A stretch of DNA of 62,712 bases from Leptolinea sp. GTDB lineage: Bacteria > Chloroflexota > Anaerolineae > Anaerolineales > Anaerolineaceae. This document shows, in pieces, positions 25,427 to 34,771 of this stretch (positions are counted from its first letter, which is position 1; each line of letters starts with the position of its first letter). The stretch spans positions 1 through 62,712 of the forward strand of contig JAAZMZ010000036.1 of NCBI GenBank assembly GCA_012798535.1, read 5' to 3'. Under the pieces are notes generated by a model. That model was not told where the DNA came from, did not search any database, and saw only the letters and a list, made by a program, of their open reading frames with translations. Made by a program: the position numbers and the translations under genes.

Positions 25427-26566
25427 ATGGATGATGAAGGCAAGAAATCTGAGGAAAAATCCAGGCAATCTTCTTTTGATTATTCCAATCTTGTCAATGA
25501 ATATGTAGTTCCTTTACTGGCAGTCGTCACAGCCATCGTTATGGGCGCCCTGGTGATCTGGAGTGTTGGCGGCGATCCCATTTCCGCGTACATCGGGCTG
25601 GTTCAAGGCGCCTTTGGATCGGTCCGGGCGCTCAGTGAAACCACCGTCTGGGCGACACCGTACATTTTTGCCGGACTTGCCGTAGCCGTAGGATTTAAGG
25701 GTGGTCTATTCAATATCGGAGCGGAAGGACAACTGGCCTTTGGTGCCGTAGCCGCAGCCTGGGCCGGGTATGCCCTTCCCTCGTTACTCAACATCAGTAT
25801 TCCTCCCTTCTTGCATATCATCCTTACTGTTGGAGCTGGTGTCCTCGCCGGTGGAATCTGGGCGGCTATTCCGGGTTACCTGAAAGCCAAAACGGGCGCG
25901 CACGAGGTCATCAACACCATTATGATGAATTATGTGGCGCTCAACATCACCAGCTATCTGCTGAACGGTCCGATGAAAGATCCCAATCCATTAAATGTGG
26001 TCGCGAGAACGCCGAAGATTGCCGAATCGGCGCAGATCATGCCCATTTTTTCCGGTTTCCGGTTCCACTGGGGTTTCATTCTGGCGCTGCTCATTGCCTT
26101 TGCCACATGGTGGGTTCTGTGGAAGACCAAACTGGGTTTCGAGATCAGAACAACCGGTCTTAATCCGGATGCCGCGAAATATGCCGGAATCAATGTTGCC
26201 CAAACCATTGTGATAACGATGGGTATTTCAGGAGGATTGGCCGGGTTGGCCGGCGCAATAGAGGTTGCCGCACTCAACCACCGCCACGAGCTAGGATTTT
26301 CCACCGGATACGGCTTTGACGCTATTGCCATAGCTCTGCTGGGAAAAAACCATCCACTGGGAGTAGTACTTGCTTCCCTGTTATTCGCCGCCATGCGGAA
26401 CGGAGCCACCAGAATGCAGTTCCTTACCCAGATCCCGGTCGATATTATTTCGATCATTCAGGCGTTAATCTTGTTGTTCGTGGCCGCCGATGCCATTGTT
26501 CGTTACATATTTCGCATACGTGCCAAACAGGAACGCGTTGTATTTACCCGTGGATGGGGAAAATAG
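25427..26566 (+). CDS. BMP-type nucleoside ABC transporter permease 1
   Basis: The 379-residue polytopic protein belongs to the BPD_transp_2 (LivH/LivM, YufP/NupP-like) permeases. Typical segments are FKGGLFNIGAEGQLAFGA, LKAKTGAHEVINTIMMNYVA and GINVAQTIVITMGISGGLAG. About eight to ten membrane helices follow a charged N-terminal tail. A GAAGGAG ribosome site precedes the ATG. The next permease gene starts nine bases downstream. Confidence 0.92.
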   Translation: MDDEGKKSEEKSRQSSFDYSNLVNEYVVPLLAVVTAIVMGALVIWSVGGDPISAYIGLVQGAFGSVRALSETTVWATPYIFAGLAVAVGFKGGLFNIGAEGQLAFGAVAAAWAGYALPSLLNISIPPFLHIILTVGAGVLAGGIWAAIPGYLKAKTGAHEVINTIMMNYVALNITSYLLNGPMKDPNPLNVVARTPKIAESAQIMPIFSGFRFHWGFILALLIAFATWWVLWKTKLGFEIRTTGLNPDAAKYAGINVAQTIVITMGISGGLAGLAGAIEVAALNHRHELGFSTGYGFDAIAIALLGKNHPLGVVLASLLFAAMRNGATRMQFLTQIPVDIISIIQALILLFVAADAIVRYIFRIRAKQERVVFTRGWGK

Positions 26567-26575
26567 GAGCAGGCA

Positions 26576-27646
26576 ATGGATCTCAAACGTTCAATTTTTA
26601 TCGCGTGCATAATTGCCATTCTCTATTCGGTGGTCATCCTGATCGGCCAGGTCACAACTTCCCCCATGGTGATTCTGGCATCCATGATCGCCACAACGAT
26701 TTCGGTTGCCACCCCTCTGACCCTGGGCGCTCTATGTGGTGTTTTTTGTGAGCGGGCTGGCGTGGTAAATATCGGAATTGAAGGCATGATGCTGGCATCC
26801 GCTTTCTTTGGCTGGCTGGCTGCCATCTACCTAAATACAATTTTTCATGTGGAAGCTATGACCAGCCTGTGGCTCGGTGTGTTGGTAGCCGTGTTAACCG
26901 GTGGATTGCTGGGACTTTTACATGCCTGGTTGTCAGTCACATTTAAAGTAGATCAGATCATCAGCGGAACGGTGATCAATATTCTGGCCACCGGTGTCAC
27001 CGGTTTTCTCAACCGCCAGCTTTTCTTCGAGAAAGGCAGCGTCTTTGGCGGGAATGTGCCGCATGCCCCGGGCACCCTTCCGCTCATTGCCATTCCCGGT
27101 CTTTCACAGATTCCCGTATTGGGAAAAATTTTCGAGCAACAGCCCATCGCCTGGATGGCGATCATTCTGGTAATTGCGGCAAACTTCGTGATCTTCCGCA
27201 CACGTTGGGGGCTTCGCACCCGCGCAGTAGGTGAACATCCGAGAGCCGCCGATACCGTAGGCATCGATGTTTCTTTCATGCGCTATATAAATGTCATTAT
27301 CGGCGGATTGCTGGCGGGACTAGCCGGAGCATACTTCACTCTCGAATCTGTACCTTCCTTTGAACCGCTAATGACCAACGGCCGCGGTTTTATTTCGCTG
27401 GCCGCTATGATCTTTGGCAACTGGACTCCTTTCGGCGCCTGGGCAGCCGCTCTTGTATTTGGTGCCGCACAGGCTTTGCAGATCAATCTGCAGTTCTTCC
27501 GGGACTTGATCCCTCAGCAATGGGCTTTCTTGCAGCAGTCCTATGTTGTCGGCCTCATTCCCTATTTACTCACCATGTTGATCCTTGCAGGATTGATCGG
27601 GCGTACTGTCTCCCCGGCTGCTGACGGCACACCTTACGAGAAATAA
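26576..27646 (+). CDS. BMP-type nucleoside ABC transporter permease 2
   Basis: The 356-residue permease is the partner of the gene before it (YufQ/NupQ-like). Diagnostic segments are CERAGVVNIGIEGMMLASAFFG, FKVDQIISGTVINILATG and GEHPRAADTVGIDVSFMRYINV. The two permeases form a heterodimer in the family. The ATPase gene follows after 27 bases. Confidence 0.92.
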   Translation: MDLKRSIFIACIIAILYSVVILIGQVTTSPMVILASMIATTISVATPLTLGALCGVFCERAGVVNIGIEGMMLASAFFGWLAAIYLNTIFHVEAMTSLWLGVLVAVLTGGLLGLLHAWLSVTFKVDQIISGTVINILATGVTGFLNRQLFFEKGSVFGGNVPHAPGTLPLIAIPGLSQIPVLGKIFEQQPIAWMAIILVIAANFVIFRTRWGLRTRAVGEHPRAADTVGIDVSFMRYINVIIGGLLAGLAGAYFTLESVPSFEPLMTNGRGFISLAAMIFGNWTPFGAWAAALVFGAAQALQINLQFFRDLIPQQWAFLQQSYVVGLIPYLLTMLILAGLIGRTVSPAADGTPYEK

Positions 27647-27673
27647 GCCACGGAAAGCGTTCAGGAGAAAATT

Positions 27674-29200
27674 ATGGGCAATGTGCTTGAAGTAAAAAGT
27701 ATTACGAAAAAATTCCCGGGTGTTCTGGCCAATGACCATGTGGATTTCACTCTGAAAAAGGGAGAGATCCACGCGCTTCTCGGTGAAAACGGTGCCGGTA
27801 AAACCACATTAATGAATATTATCTATGGTCTGCTCGCACCAGATGAAGGTGAAATACTTGTCAATGACACAAAAAAGGTATTCCATTCACCAAAGGACGC
27901 GATTGCCTGTGGAATCGGGATGGTTCATCAGCATTTTATGCTGGTACCAGTCTTCACAGTTGCCGAAAATATCATGCTGGGAACAGAAACTCTGAAGAAT
28001 GGTGTTCTGGATATACCCAGAGTGAATAAGGAACTTATTGAGCTTTCCGCCCAGTACGGATTGGATATTGATCCCACGGTGCTTGTGCATGACCTGCCTG
28101 TAGGCATTCAGCAGCGTGTCGAGATCATTAAAGCGTTATACCGCAAAGCAGAGATCCTGATCTTGGATGAACCTACGGCGGTGCTAACTCCTCAGGAGGT
28201 GGAAGATCTGTTTGTCATCATCCGCAAACTGGTTGATCAGGGTATTTCCATAATTTTCATCACCCATAAATTAAAAGAAGTTCTCTCCATTGCCGATCGG
28301 ATTACCGTCATGCGGGCTGGAAAAGTGATCGCCACAGATGATCCGGCAAAGACAAATGAACAGGCACTGGCATCCCAGATGGTAGGACGTACGGTCATTC
28401 TTAAAGTGGATAAAGAACCCGCCAAACCCGGTAAGACGGTAATGAAGGTAAAAAATTTACATGTACAGGACGACCGGAGGATTGAAACCGTACGCGGTGT
28501 GAATTTTGAGGTTCGCGCCGGTGAGATCCTTGGAGTTGCCGGTGTCCAGGGCAACGGCCAGACAGAACTGGCGGAAGCATTAACCGGATTACGGCGCGCC
28601 TCCGAGGGAGAAATTGAGATCATGGAACATAATCTGCTCAATCACCCTCCCAGAGAGTTGGTCGAAAAAGGATTGGGACATATCCCGGAAGACCGCCAAA
28701 GACACGGCTTCGTGATGCAATATCCGGTTGCCGATAATCTGGTACTCTGCACGTATTATGTATCACCATTCTGCCGGCATGGAGTCTTACAGAATGTTGC
28801 CATCGGATCGAATGCCGAGAATTTGATCAAACGGTTTGATATCCGCACTCCCAGCGCGTATGTACCTACCTCCACACTTTCCGGCGGCAATCAGCAAAAG
28901 GTGATTGTTGCGCGCGAGCTTTCTCGTAAGATCAGTGTGCTTGTCGCCAATCAACCCACCCGCGGACTGGATGTTGGTTCCATCGAATATATCCATCATG
29001 AAATTGTGAAAATGCGGGATTCCGGAATCGGTGTTCTGCTGATCTCGGCTGAATTAGATGAAATCCAGGCTCTTTCCGACCGTATCGCAGTGATGTACCA
29101 CGGCCAGATCGTTGCCATCTTGCCCGCCAGCCAGGTAACCAGGGATGAACTCGGTTTAATGATGGCCGGTTCGTTAAAACCTGAAGTGGTTGCAGGCTGA
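27674..29200 (+). CDS. BMP-type nucleoside ABC transporter ATPase (two fused nucleotide-binding domains)
   Basis: The 508-residue protein holds two ABC domains. The first has Walker A GENGAGKTT, a degenerate signature (LPVGIQQRVEI) and Walker B ILILDEPTAVL. The second has an altered Walker A (GVQGNGQTE), a good signature (LSGGNQQKV) and a Walker B-like VLVANQPTRGLD, where the usual Asp-Glu is Asn-Gln. This asymmetry is normal for YufO/RbsA-like sugar and nucleoside ATPases, so ATP hydrolysis is probably carried by one composite site. The gene order here is binding protein, permease, permease, ATPase. Confidence 0.93.
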   Translation: MGNVLEVKSITKKFPGVLANDHVDFTLKKGEIHALLGENGAGKTTLMNIIYGLLAPDEGEILVNDTKKVFHSPKDAIACGIGMVHQHFMLVPVFTVAENIMLGTETLKNGVLDIPRVNKELIELSAQYGLDIDPTVLVHDLPVGIQQRVEIIKALYRKAEILILDEPTAVLTPQEVEDLFVIIRKLVDQGISIIFITHKLKEVLSIADRITVMRAGKVIATDDPAKTNEQALASQMVGRTVILKVDKEPAKPGKTVMKVKNLHVQDDRRIETVRGVNFEVRAGEILGVAGVQGNGQTELAEALTGLRRASEGEIEIMEHNLLNHPPRELVEKGLGHIPEDRQRHGFVMQYPVADNLVLCTYYVSPFCRHGVLQNVAIGSNAENLIKRFDIRTPSAYVPTSTLSGGNQQKVIVARELSRKISVLVANQPTRGLDVGSIEYIHHEIVKMRDSGIGVLLISAELDEIQALSDRIAVMYHGQIVAILPASQVTRDELGLMMAGSLKPEVVAG

Positions 29201-29341
29201 TATTCAGTAATATTATTTAATTTGTCAGGCTAAGGTTAATTAATCACCATAGCCTTATGGTCTATTCCTTGCAACGTACCCGACTTTGAAACAATGTATA
29301 ATTCGCAAAACGAACGGATTTTTTCCATATAGGCAAAGGAT

Positions 29342-30520
29342 ATGTCCATGACAAAATCACGGAGAATTGCAACCGCATTTTTGATAGTCTCACTGCTGCT
29401 GACATCCTGTGGTACAGCAGAGGAAGCTACTCCCGATACGATGGAAGTGCAGAATAAAATCAATGCGGCAGTAGCGCAAACCCTCTCCGCATTGACAACG
29501 CAAATTGCCGAAGTCCAGCAGACCAAAGAAGCTCAACCGACCGAAACGCAGCAGCCCACGGCGACACTGGAATCAACCGCGACACAGCCACCAGCACAAA
29601 CAGGCAATAGCGGAAGTAACGTTTCTATTCCACAGACGGCCGCACCGGGCAGTTGTACGGATTATGCGGCTTATGTCAGCGACGTGACGATCCCTGACGG
29701 AACCATGGTTCCACCCGGGACAAGTTTTGTGAAAACATGGGCTATCCGGAATGCCGGAAGCTGTACCTGGACGCCTAATTACAAGATGGTCTGGGTAGGT
29801 GCTGATCCCATGGGCAGTGAACATAGCGTTCAAATGACAACTCAGAATGTCGCACCCGGACAAACAGCCTACGTTTCTGTTACCCTGACCGCTCCCACCG
29901 AGTTGAAAAAGCATGTCTTCAGCCAGTGGAAGATGATGAACAGCAATGGCCAGGTTTTTGGAGCCATGGGAAATGATGGTGTGGAACGTTACCTGTATTC
30001 GGAAATCTACGTTGGTAACACCTATAACTTCGTTACCAATTTGTGCAGCGCGACCTGGTCCACTTCGGCAGGAATACTTCCCTGCCCTGGAAACAAAAAT
30101 GATCCGAGAGGATTCGTGTTACTCAACTCCGCGCCAGCCATTGAAGGCGGTGTAAAGGAGAATGAACCGGCCATTGTCATGCACCCGCCAGACGAAGCAG
30201 ACAGTTTTATTGTCGGACAGTACCCGCCAATCGTGGTCCCTGAAGGTTCTAATCTTGTTTTGCATTTCGGTTGTCTGGAAGGATACACCAAATGTAATGT
30301 ACGTTTCAGGATTGCATATTCTATTGAAGGTGGAGCCGAACAGGAATTGCTTAATCGCGTGCACGGTTTTGGTGAATGGGAATATGTTTCCATCAACCTG
30401 ACTCAGAACAACCGGTTTGCCATGATGAATAAAGCGGTTTCCTTCCTGTTCTATTTCTACCCGATGGAAGGCAGTTCGGATAATTACGCTTTCCTGTTTA
30501 GCCCGATCATGACACCATAA
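29342..30520 (+). CDS. Lipoprotein with NBR1-type Ig-like domain
   Basis: The 392-residue protein has lipobox LTSC (Cys near residue 22), a short stretch INAAVAQTLSALTTQ and a Gln/Thr/Pro-rich spacer. A domain at about 100-195 matches the NBR1 Ig-like fold: DVTIPDGTMVPPGTSFVKTW, NAGSCTWTPNYKMVW, APGQTAYVSVTLTAP and QWKM. The C-terminal half (about 210-392) holds a second beta-rich region with several Cys and no known motif. In bacteria NBR1 domains are frequent in Chloroflexota and Actinomycetota surface proteins and probably bind ligands. A purine-rich AAAGG precedes the ATG. Confidence 0.85.
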   Translation: MSMTKSRRIATAFLIVSLLLTSCGTAEEATPDTMEVQNKINAAVAQTLSALTTQIAEVQQTKEAQPTETQQPTATLESTATQPPAQTGNSGSNVSIPQTAAPGSCTDYAAYVSDVTIPDGTMVPPGTSFVKTWAIRNAGSCTWTPNYKMVWVGADPMGSEHSVQMTTQNVAPGQTAYVSVTLTAPTELKKHVFSQWKMMNSNGQVFGAMGNDGVERYLYSEIYVGNTYNFVTNLCSATWSTSAGILPCPGNKNDPRGFVLLNSAPAIEGGVKENEPAIVMHPPDEADSFIVGQYPPIVVPEGSNLVLHFGCLEGYTKCNVRFRIAYSIEGGAEQELLNRVHGFGEWEYVSINLTQNNRFAMMNKAVSFLFYFYPMEGSSDNYAFLFSPIMTP

Positions 30521-30537
30521 GTTGCGTCCAGATTTCA

Positions 30538-30571
30538 AGCGGGATGTTCGCAAGGGCATCCCGCTTTTTTA
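30538..30571 (+). terminator. Terminator after the NBR1-domain lipoprotein gene
   Basis: Arms agcgggatg and catcccgct with a 10-base loop, followed by tttttta. Confidence 0.88.
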
Positions 30572-30767
30572 TTTCTCTTTTCTTGCCAGTAATTCAATTT
30601 CTTATAGAATTCTTGTACAAAGAAAGGATAATTCTTTTCGCAGGCAAATCAAATCGGCTATAATTACGTCTGAAAAGGATACTGCATTTACTCAAGATAA
30701 AAAAGAGATTCTTCGTTCTTTATTAAGTAGAGTTATACAGGACAAGTTGAATTATCATTTTGAAAAA

Positions 30768-30840
30768 GCCCCTGTAGCGCAATGGACAGAGCACCAGCCT
30801 TCTAAGCTGTTGGTTGTGGGTTCGACTCCCACCGGGGGCG
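30768..30840 (+). tRNA. tRNA-Arg (anticodon TCT)
   Basis: The acceptor GCCCCTG pairs with CGGGGGC (one wobble). The anticodon loop CTTCTAA on stem CCAGC/GCTGTTGG-side reads TCT. The T-arm is GTGGGTTCGACTCCCAC. Discriminator is G and CCA is not encoded. Length is 73 nt. Upstream, TATAAT at 30659-30664 resembles a -10 box but is about 100 bases away and lacks a good -35. Nothing else was seen in 30572-30767. Confidence 0.94.
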
Positions 30841-30871
30841 CCTGATCGAACATTGAAAAGAGGAGGTCAAT

Positions 30872-31390
30872 ATGCTTGAACGCAAAGGTCTCGTCCAATT
30901 TGGTACAAAAGAGGCGACTGTGGTTGGGGAAGACATCAAAGTTGGCCAGCAAGCCCCTGCATTCAAAGCGCATCTCCAGGATTGGACTTATCTTGACCTG
31001 CTTAAGTTAACCCGCGGAAAAGTCCGCATAATTGCGGCTGTCCCCTCATTGGACACTGATGTTTGTGATCGGGAAACAAGGAAATTTAATGAGGAAGCAG
31101 CCGGTTTATCGAAAGACATTTCAATCATTGTCATCAGTACAGATCTGCCATTTGCTCAAAAACGTTGGTGTGGAGCGGCCGGGATCGATCAGGTTATGGT
31201 GGTTTCCGATCATCTGAAAACCAGTTTTGGCAAGAAATACGGATGTCTGTTAAAAGATCAAAGGATTTTTAGGCGAGCCGTGTTTGTTATCGATCGAAAA
31301 TATAAAGTGGTGTATGCCGATTATATGAAAGCGTTGGGCGATGAGCCAAATTATCAGGCGGTACTTGAGGCTGCCCGAAAAGCTCTTTAA
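30872..31390 (+). CDS. tpx: Thiol peroxidase (Tpx-type peroxiredoxin)
   Basis: The 172-residue protein reduces hydrogen and alkyl peroxides using thioredoxin. The peroxidatic Cys65 lies in VPSLDTDVCDRETRKFNEEA and the resolving Cys100 in QKRWCGAAG, the spacing of atypical two-Cys Tpx enzymes (Cys61 and Cys95 in E. coli). A strong AGGAGG precedes the ATG. It opens a run of stress-response genes and starts 31 bases after tRNA-Arg. Confidence 0.95.
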   Translation: MLERKGLVQFGTKEATVVGEDIKVGQQAPAFKAHLQDWTYLDLLKLTRGKVRIIAAVPSLDTDVCDRETRKFNEEAAGLSKDISIIVISTDLPFAQKRWCGAAGIDQVMVVSDHLKTSFGKKYGCLLKDQRIFRRAVFVIDRKYKVVYADYMKALGDEPNYQAVLEAARKAL

Positions 31391-31397
31391 TTGGGTG

Positions 31398-31425
31398 CTA
31401 GATCATTTCTAAAGAAATGATCTAG
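31398..31425. promoter_or_regulatory. 28-bp perfect palindrome before hsp20
   Basis: Thirteen-base arms ctagatcatttct and agaaatgatctag are separated by two bases. The element begins seven bases after the tpx stop and ends twelve bases before the hsp20 start, so it directly abuts the AAGG ribosome site (31426-31429). It could be a repressor operator or, as RNA, a hairpin that blocks ribosome access in a temperature-dependent way. There is no T-run, so it is not a standard terminator. Confidence 0.55.
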
Positions 31426-31437
31426 AAGGTCCGCATT

Positions 31438-31815
31438 ATGTTCGAATATCCAAAATCAGGAATGTTCAATCTTCGTGTATCGTATCATTCAAACCTGTAT
31501 CGTCCTCCTGTGGATGTTGTTGAATCGCCGGAGGACTTCCTGGTACGCATCGAGATCGCTGGAGTTGAAGAGAAAGACTTTTCTATAGATTTTGACAGGA
31601 ACAGGTTACTGGTCAGCGGGATCAGACATGATCCTTATAAGAATCGGTCTTTTCACCAGATGGAAATTCACTTTGGGGAATTTCAAATTGAAATTTTGAT
31701 CAATCAACCCATTAACCGGGATGAGATAAAAGCGGAATATAGAAATGGCTTTCTCGAAGTCTCATTACCCAAAGCCGCTCCGCATGATATTTTTATAAAA
31801 GATAAGGACGCCTGA
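31438..31815 (+). CDS. Small heat-shock protein, Hsp20/alpha-crystallin family
   Basis: The 125-residue protein is an alpha-crystallin domain with little else: YRPPVDVVESPEDFLVRIEIAGVEEKDFSI, LLVSGIRHD, and the C-terminal GFLEVSLPKA typical of the fold. The I-x-I-like C-terminal anchor is weak (IFIKDKDA). Such proteins hold unfolding proteins for refolding or proteolysis. Lon follows seven bases later, which fits a joint protein-quality-control role. Confidence 0.92.
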   Translation: MFEYPKSGMFNLRVSYHSNLYRPPVDVVESPEDFLVRIEIAGVEEKDFSIDFDRNRLLVSGIRHDPYKNRSFHQMEIHFGEFQIEILINQPINRDEIKAEYRNGFLEVSLPKAAPHDIFIKDKDA

Positions 31816-31822
31816 TCATCGA

Positions 31823-34384
31823 ATGGTTGCCTCACGATGGAATGCCAATCTACGCGAAATCTTGAACTGGTTTGAAGATGTGAACATGACTCAAAATCTG
31901 AGTGATCTTTTTATCGGTTTCTCTCTAGATGACTCGAATAATCTAATGAAACCGGAAGAGAAAAAAGATGAAGAGAATCCGGAAGTTGGTAACGATAATA
32001 TATTAACTATCCCGGAAGTCCTGCCTATCCTGCCACTGCGCGGGCTTGTGGTTTACCCGCAAACGGCCGTTCCGTTGACGATTGGTCAGCCACGCTCCAT
32101 CAAACTGGTCGATGAAGCCATTTCCGGCAACCGGATCATCGGGCTGATCACCGCGAAAAATCCCGAACTGGAGAATCCCGGACCACAAGATCTCTATACA
32201 GTTGGTACAGTGGCCATAATTCACCGGTTATTCCGTACGCCGGACGGGACCATTCGAATTCTGATCCAGGGACTCAATCGCTTTCACCTGGGTGAATTCA
32301 CTTCGCTGGATCCCTATCTGGTTGCCAGGATCACCCCGGCCGTAGAAATCCAGAATCCCAACCTGGAAACCGAAGCACTGGCCCGCAATGCCCGCGATCA
32401 ATTTGAACATATCGCCAAGATGATCCCCTCCATCCCCCGCGAGTTGGTGGATTCGATCACCAGCATAACCGATCCACTGCAGACCGCGTATTCCATTGCC
32501 AATTTCGAGCGTATGGAACTGGCAGACGCTCAGGCAATCCTTGAGCTGGATTCGGTGGAAGAAAAACTGCGCAAACTGGTTTCCATTCTGGCTCGCGAAG
32601 GTGAAGTGCTCGATCTTGGGCAAAAGATTCAAAACGAAGCCCGTTCTGAGATCGAAAAAGTTCAACGGGATTACTTCCTACGTGAACAATTGAAAGCTAT
32701 CCAGAAAGAACTGGGGGAAGGTGACGAGCAGACCGAAGATTCCAATGAGTTGAAGAAGAAAATTGAGGAAGCTCATCTCCCGGAAGAGGCGTTAAAACAG
32801 GCCAACCGAGAACTGGAAAGACTATCCCGACTGCCAACTGCCGCCGCGGAATACGGTGTGATTCGATCGTACATCGAATGGTTGGCCACTCTTCCCTGGA
32901 GTATCGCGACGGAAGACAATCTGGATATCAGCAACGCGCGCAAGGTTCTCGATCAGGATCATTACGGCCTTGAGGATGTCAAAGAGCGCATTCTTGAATA
33001 CCTGGCTGTACGAAAACTGCGGCTCGAACGGAAATCCAAACTGGAAGCGGTAAAGAGCGAAGATCTAATCCGCAAAGAACGCGAAGGCGTGATCCTGTGT
33101 TTTGTCGGACCTCCTGGTGTAGGAAAGACATCTCTTGGCCAGTCCATCGCTAGAGCGTTGGGCAGGAAATTCATTCGCATTTCGCTGGGTGGTATGCGGG
33201 ACGAAGCTGAAATCCGTGGACATCGCCGCACGTATATCGGCGCGCTTCCCGGCCGTATTTTGCAGGCGCTTCGAAGGGTAGAATCAAACAATCCGGTATT
33301 CATGCTGGATGAGATAGACAAACTCGGTTTTGATTTTCATGGTGACCCGGCTTCTGCATTACTGGAAGTGCTGGATCCCGAGCAAAATTTCGAATTCCGA
33401 GATCATTATCTTGAAGTGGCCTATGATCTCTCGCAGGTCATGTTTATCACAACGGCCAATACGCTTGAGACCATTCCCGCTCCGCTGCTTGACCGTATGG
33501 AAGTGATTCAGATCGCGGGGTACACCGAACGTGAAAAATTAATGATCGCCCGCAATTACCTGATCCCCCGCCAGAAGAGAGAAAACGGCCTGATCAAGAA
33601 AGAGATGGATCTGGAGGACGAAGCCATTCTCTCGATCATCCGTGAATACACCCGTGAAGCCGGTGTACGCAATCTTGAACGTGAAATCGGCGCAATCTGT
33701 CGAAAGATAGTCACTCAGATATCAGAAGGCAAGAGACATAAAGGCAAGATCACCGTAAAAGCTGTACACGATCTGCTGGGACGGCCAAAATTTATGGGCA
33801 ATGAAGAAATAGAACGCCGCACGTCCATTCCTGGAGTAGCCACGGGTTTGGCCTGGACGCCCACAGGAGGCGATATCTTATTTATTGAAGCGTCCAAGAT
33901 GCCAGGTTCAAAAGGATTCCAGATCACCGGTTCGGTGGGTAATGTCATGCAGGAGTCCGCGCACGCGGCTTTGACCTATGTGCGGGCGCATGCTAGAGAG
34001 ATGGGGATCGATCCACAGTTTTTTCAGAATGAGGATATTCATCTGCACATTCCGGCAGGCGCCACCCCTAAAGACGGCCCTTCCGCCGGTGTCACCATGA
34101 CCACAGCCTTGATCTCCCTGCTCACGGACCGTCCCATTCGACCGGATCTGGGAATGACGGGAGAAATCACGCTGCGCGGGCAGATACTTCCCGTGGGCGG
34201 GATCAAGGAGAAAATGCTGGCGGCTCATCGTGCCGGATTGAAGACCATCATCCTCCCCAGACTAAATGAACCGGATCTGGATGATATACCCAAAGAAATC
34301 CGCGATCAACTGGATTTCCATCTGGTGGATCAGATGCGGGACGTGGTAAAAATTGCCATTCCCAAGAAAAAAGCAAAAAAGTGA
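31823..34384 (+). CDS. lon: ATP-dependent protease Lon
   Basis: Lon degrades misfolded and regulatory proteins in the cytoplasm. The 853-residue protein has the N-terminal substrate domain ([21 protein letters not shown]), the AAA+ domain with Walker [10 protein letters not shown] and Walker [10 protein letters not shown], and the protease domain with catalytic Ser754 ([11 protein letters not shown]) and Lys797 ([11 protein letters not shown]). The N-terminus upstream of LPLRG is about 70 residues and acidic, longer than in E. coli. Internal ATGs at 31886 and 31946 are alternative starts; none has a clear ribosome site. Confidence 0.96.
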   Translation: MVASRWNANLREILNWFEDVNMTQNLSDLFIGFSLDDSNNLMKPEEKKDEENPEVGNDNILTIPEVLPILPLRGLVVYPQTAVPLTIGQPRSIKLVDEAISGNRIIGLITAKNPELENPGPQDLYTVGTVAIIHRLFRTPDGTIRILIQGLNRFHLGEFTSLDPYLVARITPAVEIQNPNLETEALARNARDQFEHIAKMIPSIPRELVDSITSITDPLQTAYSIANFERMELADAQAILELDSVEEKLRKLVSILAREGEVLDLGQKIQNEARSEIEKVQRDYFLREQLKAIQKELGEGDEQTEDSNELKKKIEEAHLPEEALKQANRELERLSRLPTAAAEYGVIRSYIEWLATLPWSIATEDNLDISNARKVLDQDHYGLEDVKERILEYLAVRKLRLERKSKLEAVKSEDLIRKEREGVILCFVGPPGVGKTSLGQSIARALGRKFIRISLGGMRDEAEIRGHRRTYIGALPGRILQALRRVESNNPVFMLDEIDKLGFDFHGDPASALLEVLDPEQNFEFRDHYLEVAYDLSQVMFITTANTLETIPAPLLDRMEVIQIAGYTEREKLMIARNYLIPRQKRENGLIKKEMDLEDEAILSIIREYTREAGVRNLEREIGAICRKIVTQISEGKRHKGKITVKAVHDLLGRPKFMGNEEIERRTSIPGVATGLAWTPTGGDILFIEASKMPGSKGFQITGSVGNVMQESAHAALTYVRAHAREMGIDPQFFQNEDIHLHIPAGATPKDGPSAGVTMTTALISLLTDRPIRPDLGMTGEITLRGQILPVGGIKEKMLAAHRAGLKTIILPRLNEPDLDDIPKEIRDQLDFHLVDQMRDVVKIAIPKKKAKK

Positions 34385-34388
34385 TGGT

Positions 34389-34751
34389 ATGGCTGAAAAA
34401 AAGAAGATTCTCCTCCTTGAAGACAATGCCATGATGCGCTCCTTACTGCAGACCTTGCTGGAATTGGAAGGTTTTAATGTAAAATGCGCGGTATTTCCTT
34501 TGAATAATCCATTGACTCAAATCCGGGAATTCTCTCCTGATGTAATATTGATGGATATCAACCTGCCTGGAATTAGCGGACTATCCATTCTGGAGGAGAT
34601 CAGAGCCTGCAACGAAACGAAAAATATCAAGGTAATAATGAGTTCAGGATCAGACCGTAAAAAAGAGAGTCTGGATGCCGGAGCGAATTCATACCTGATG
34701 AAACCCTATATGCCTGATGAATTGATCCAATTGATCAAGGTGTTACAGTAA
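34389..34751 (+). CDS. Receiver-only (CheY-like) response regulator
   Basis: The 120-residue protein is a lone receiver domain: acidic pocket ED at 11-12, phospho-accepting Asp56 in VILMDINLPG, Ser85/Ser86 switch region and Lys105 in LMKPYMP. There is no output domain, so it acts through protein contacts or as a phosphate sink. The start at 34389 lies just after the lon stop; the upstream in-frame ATG lies inside lon. No sensor kinase is nearby. The next gene begins 20 bases downstream. Confidence 0.92.
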   Translation: MAEKKKILLLEDNAMMRSLLQTLLELEGFNVKCAVFPLNNPLTQIREFSPDVILMDINLPGISGLSILEEIRACNETKNIKVIMSSGSDRKKESLDAGANSYLMKPYMPDELIQLIKVLQ

Positions 34752-34771
34752 ATATTTAAGGAGAAATCCTA

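Noticed and set aside
30599..30664. Promoter for tRNA-Arg
   Set aside because: TATAAT at 30659 lacks a matching -35 and is about 100 bases from the tRNA; not enough to call.
31398..31425. Palindrome as a terminator after tpx
   Set aside because: No T-run follows; the hsp20 ribosome site does.
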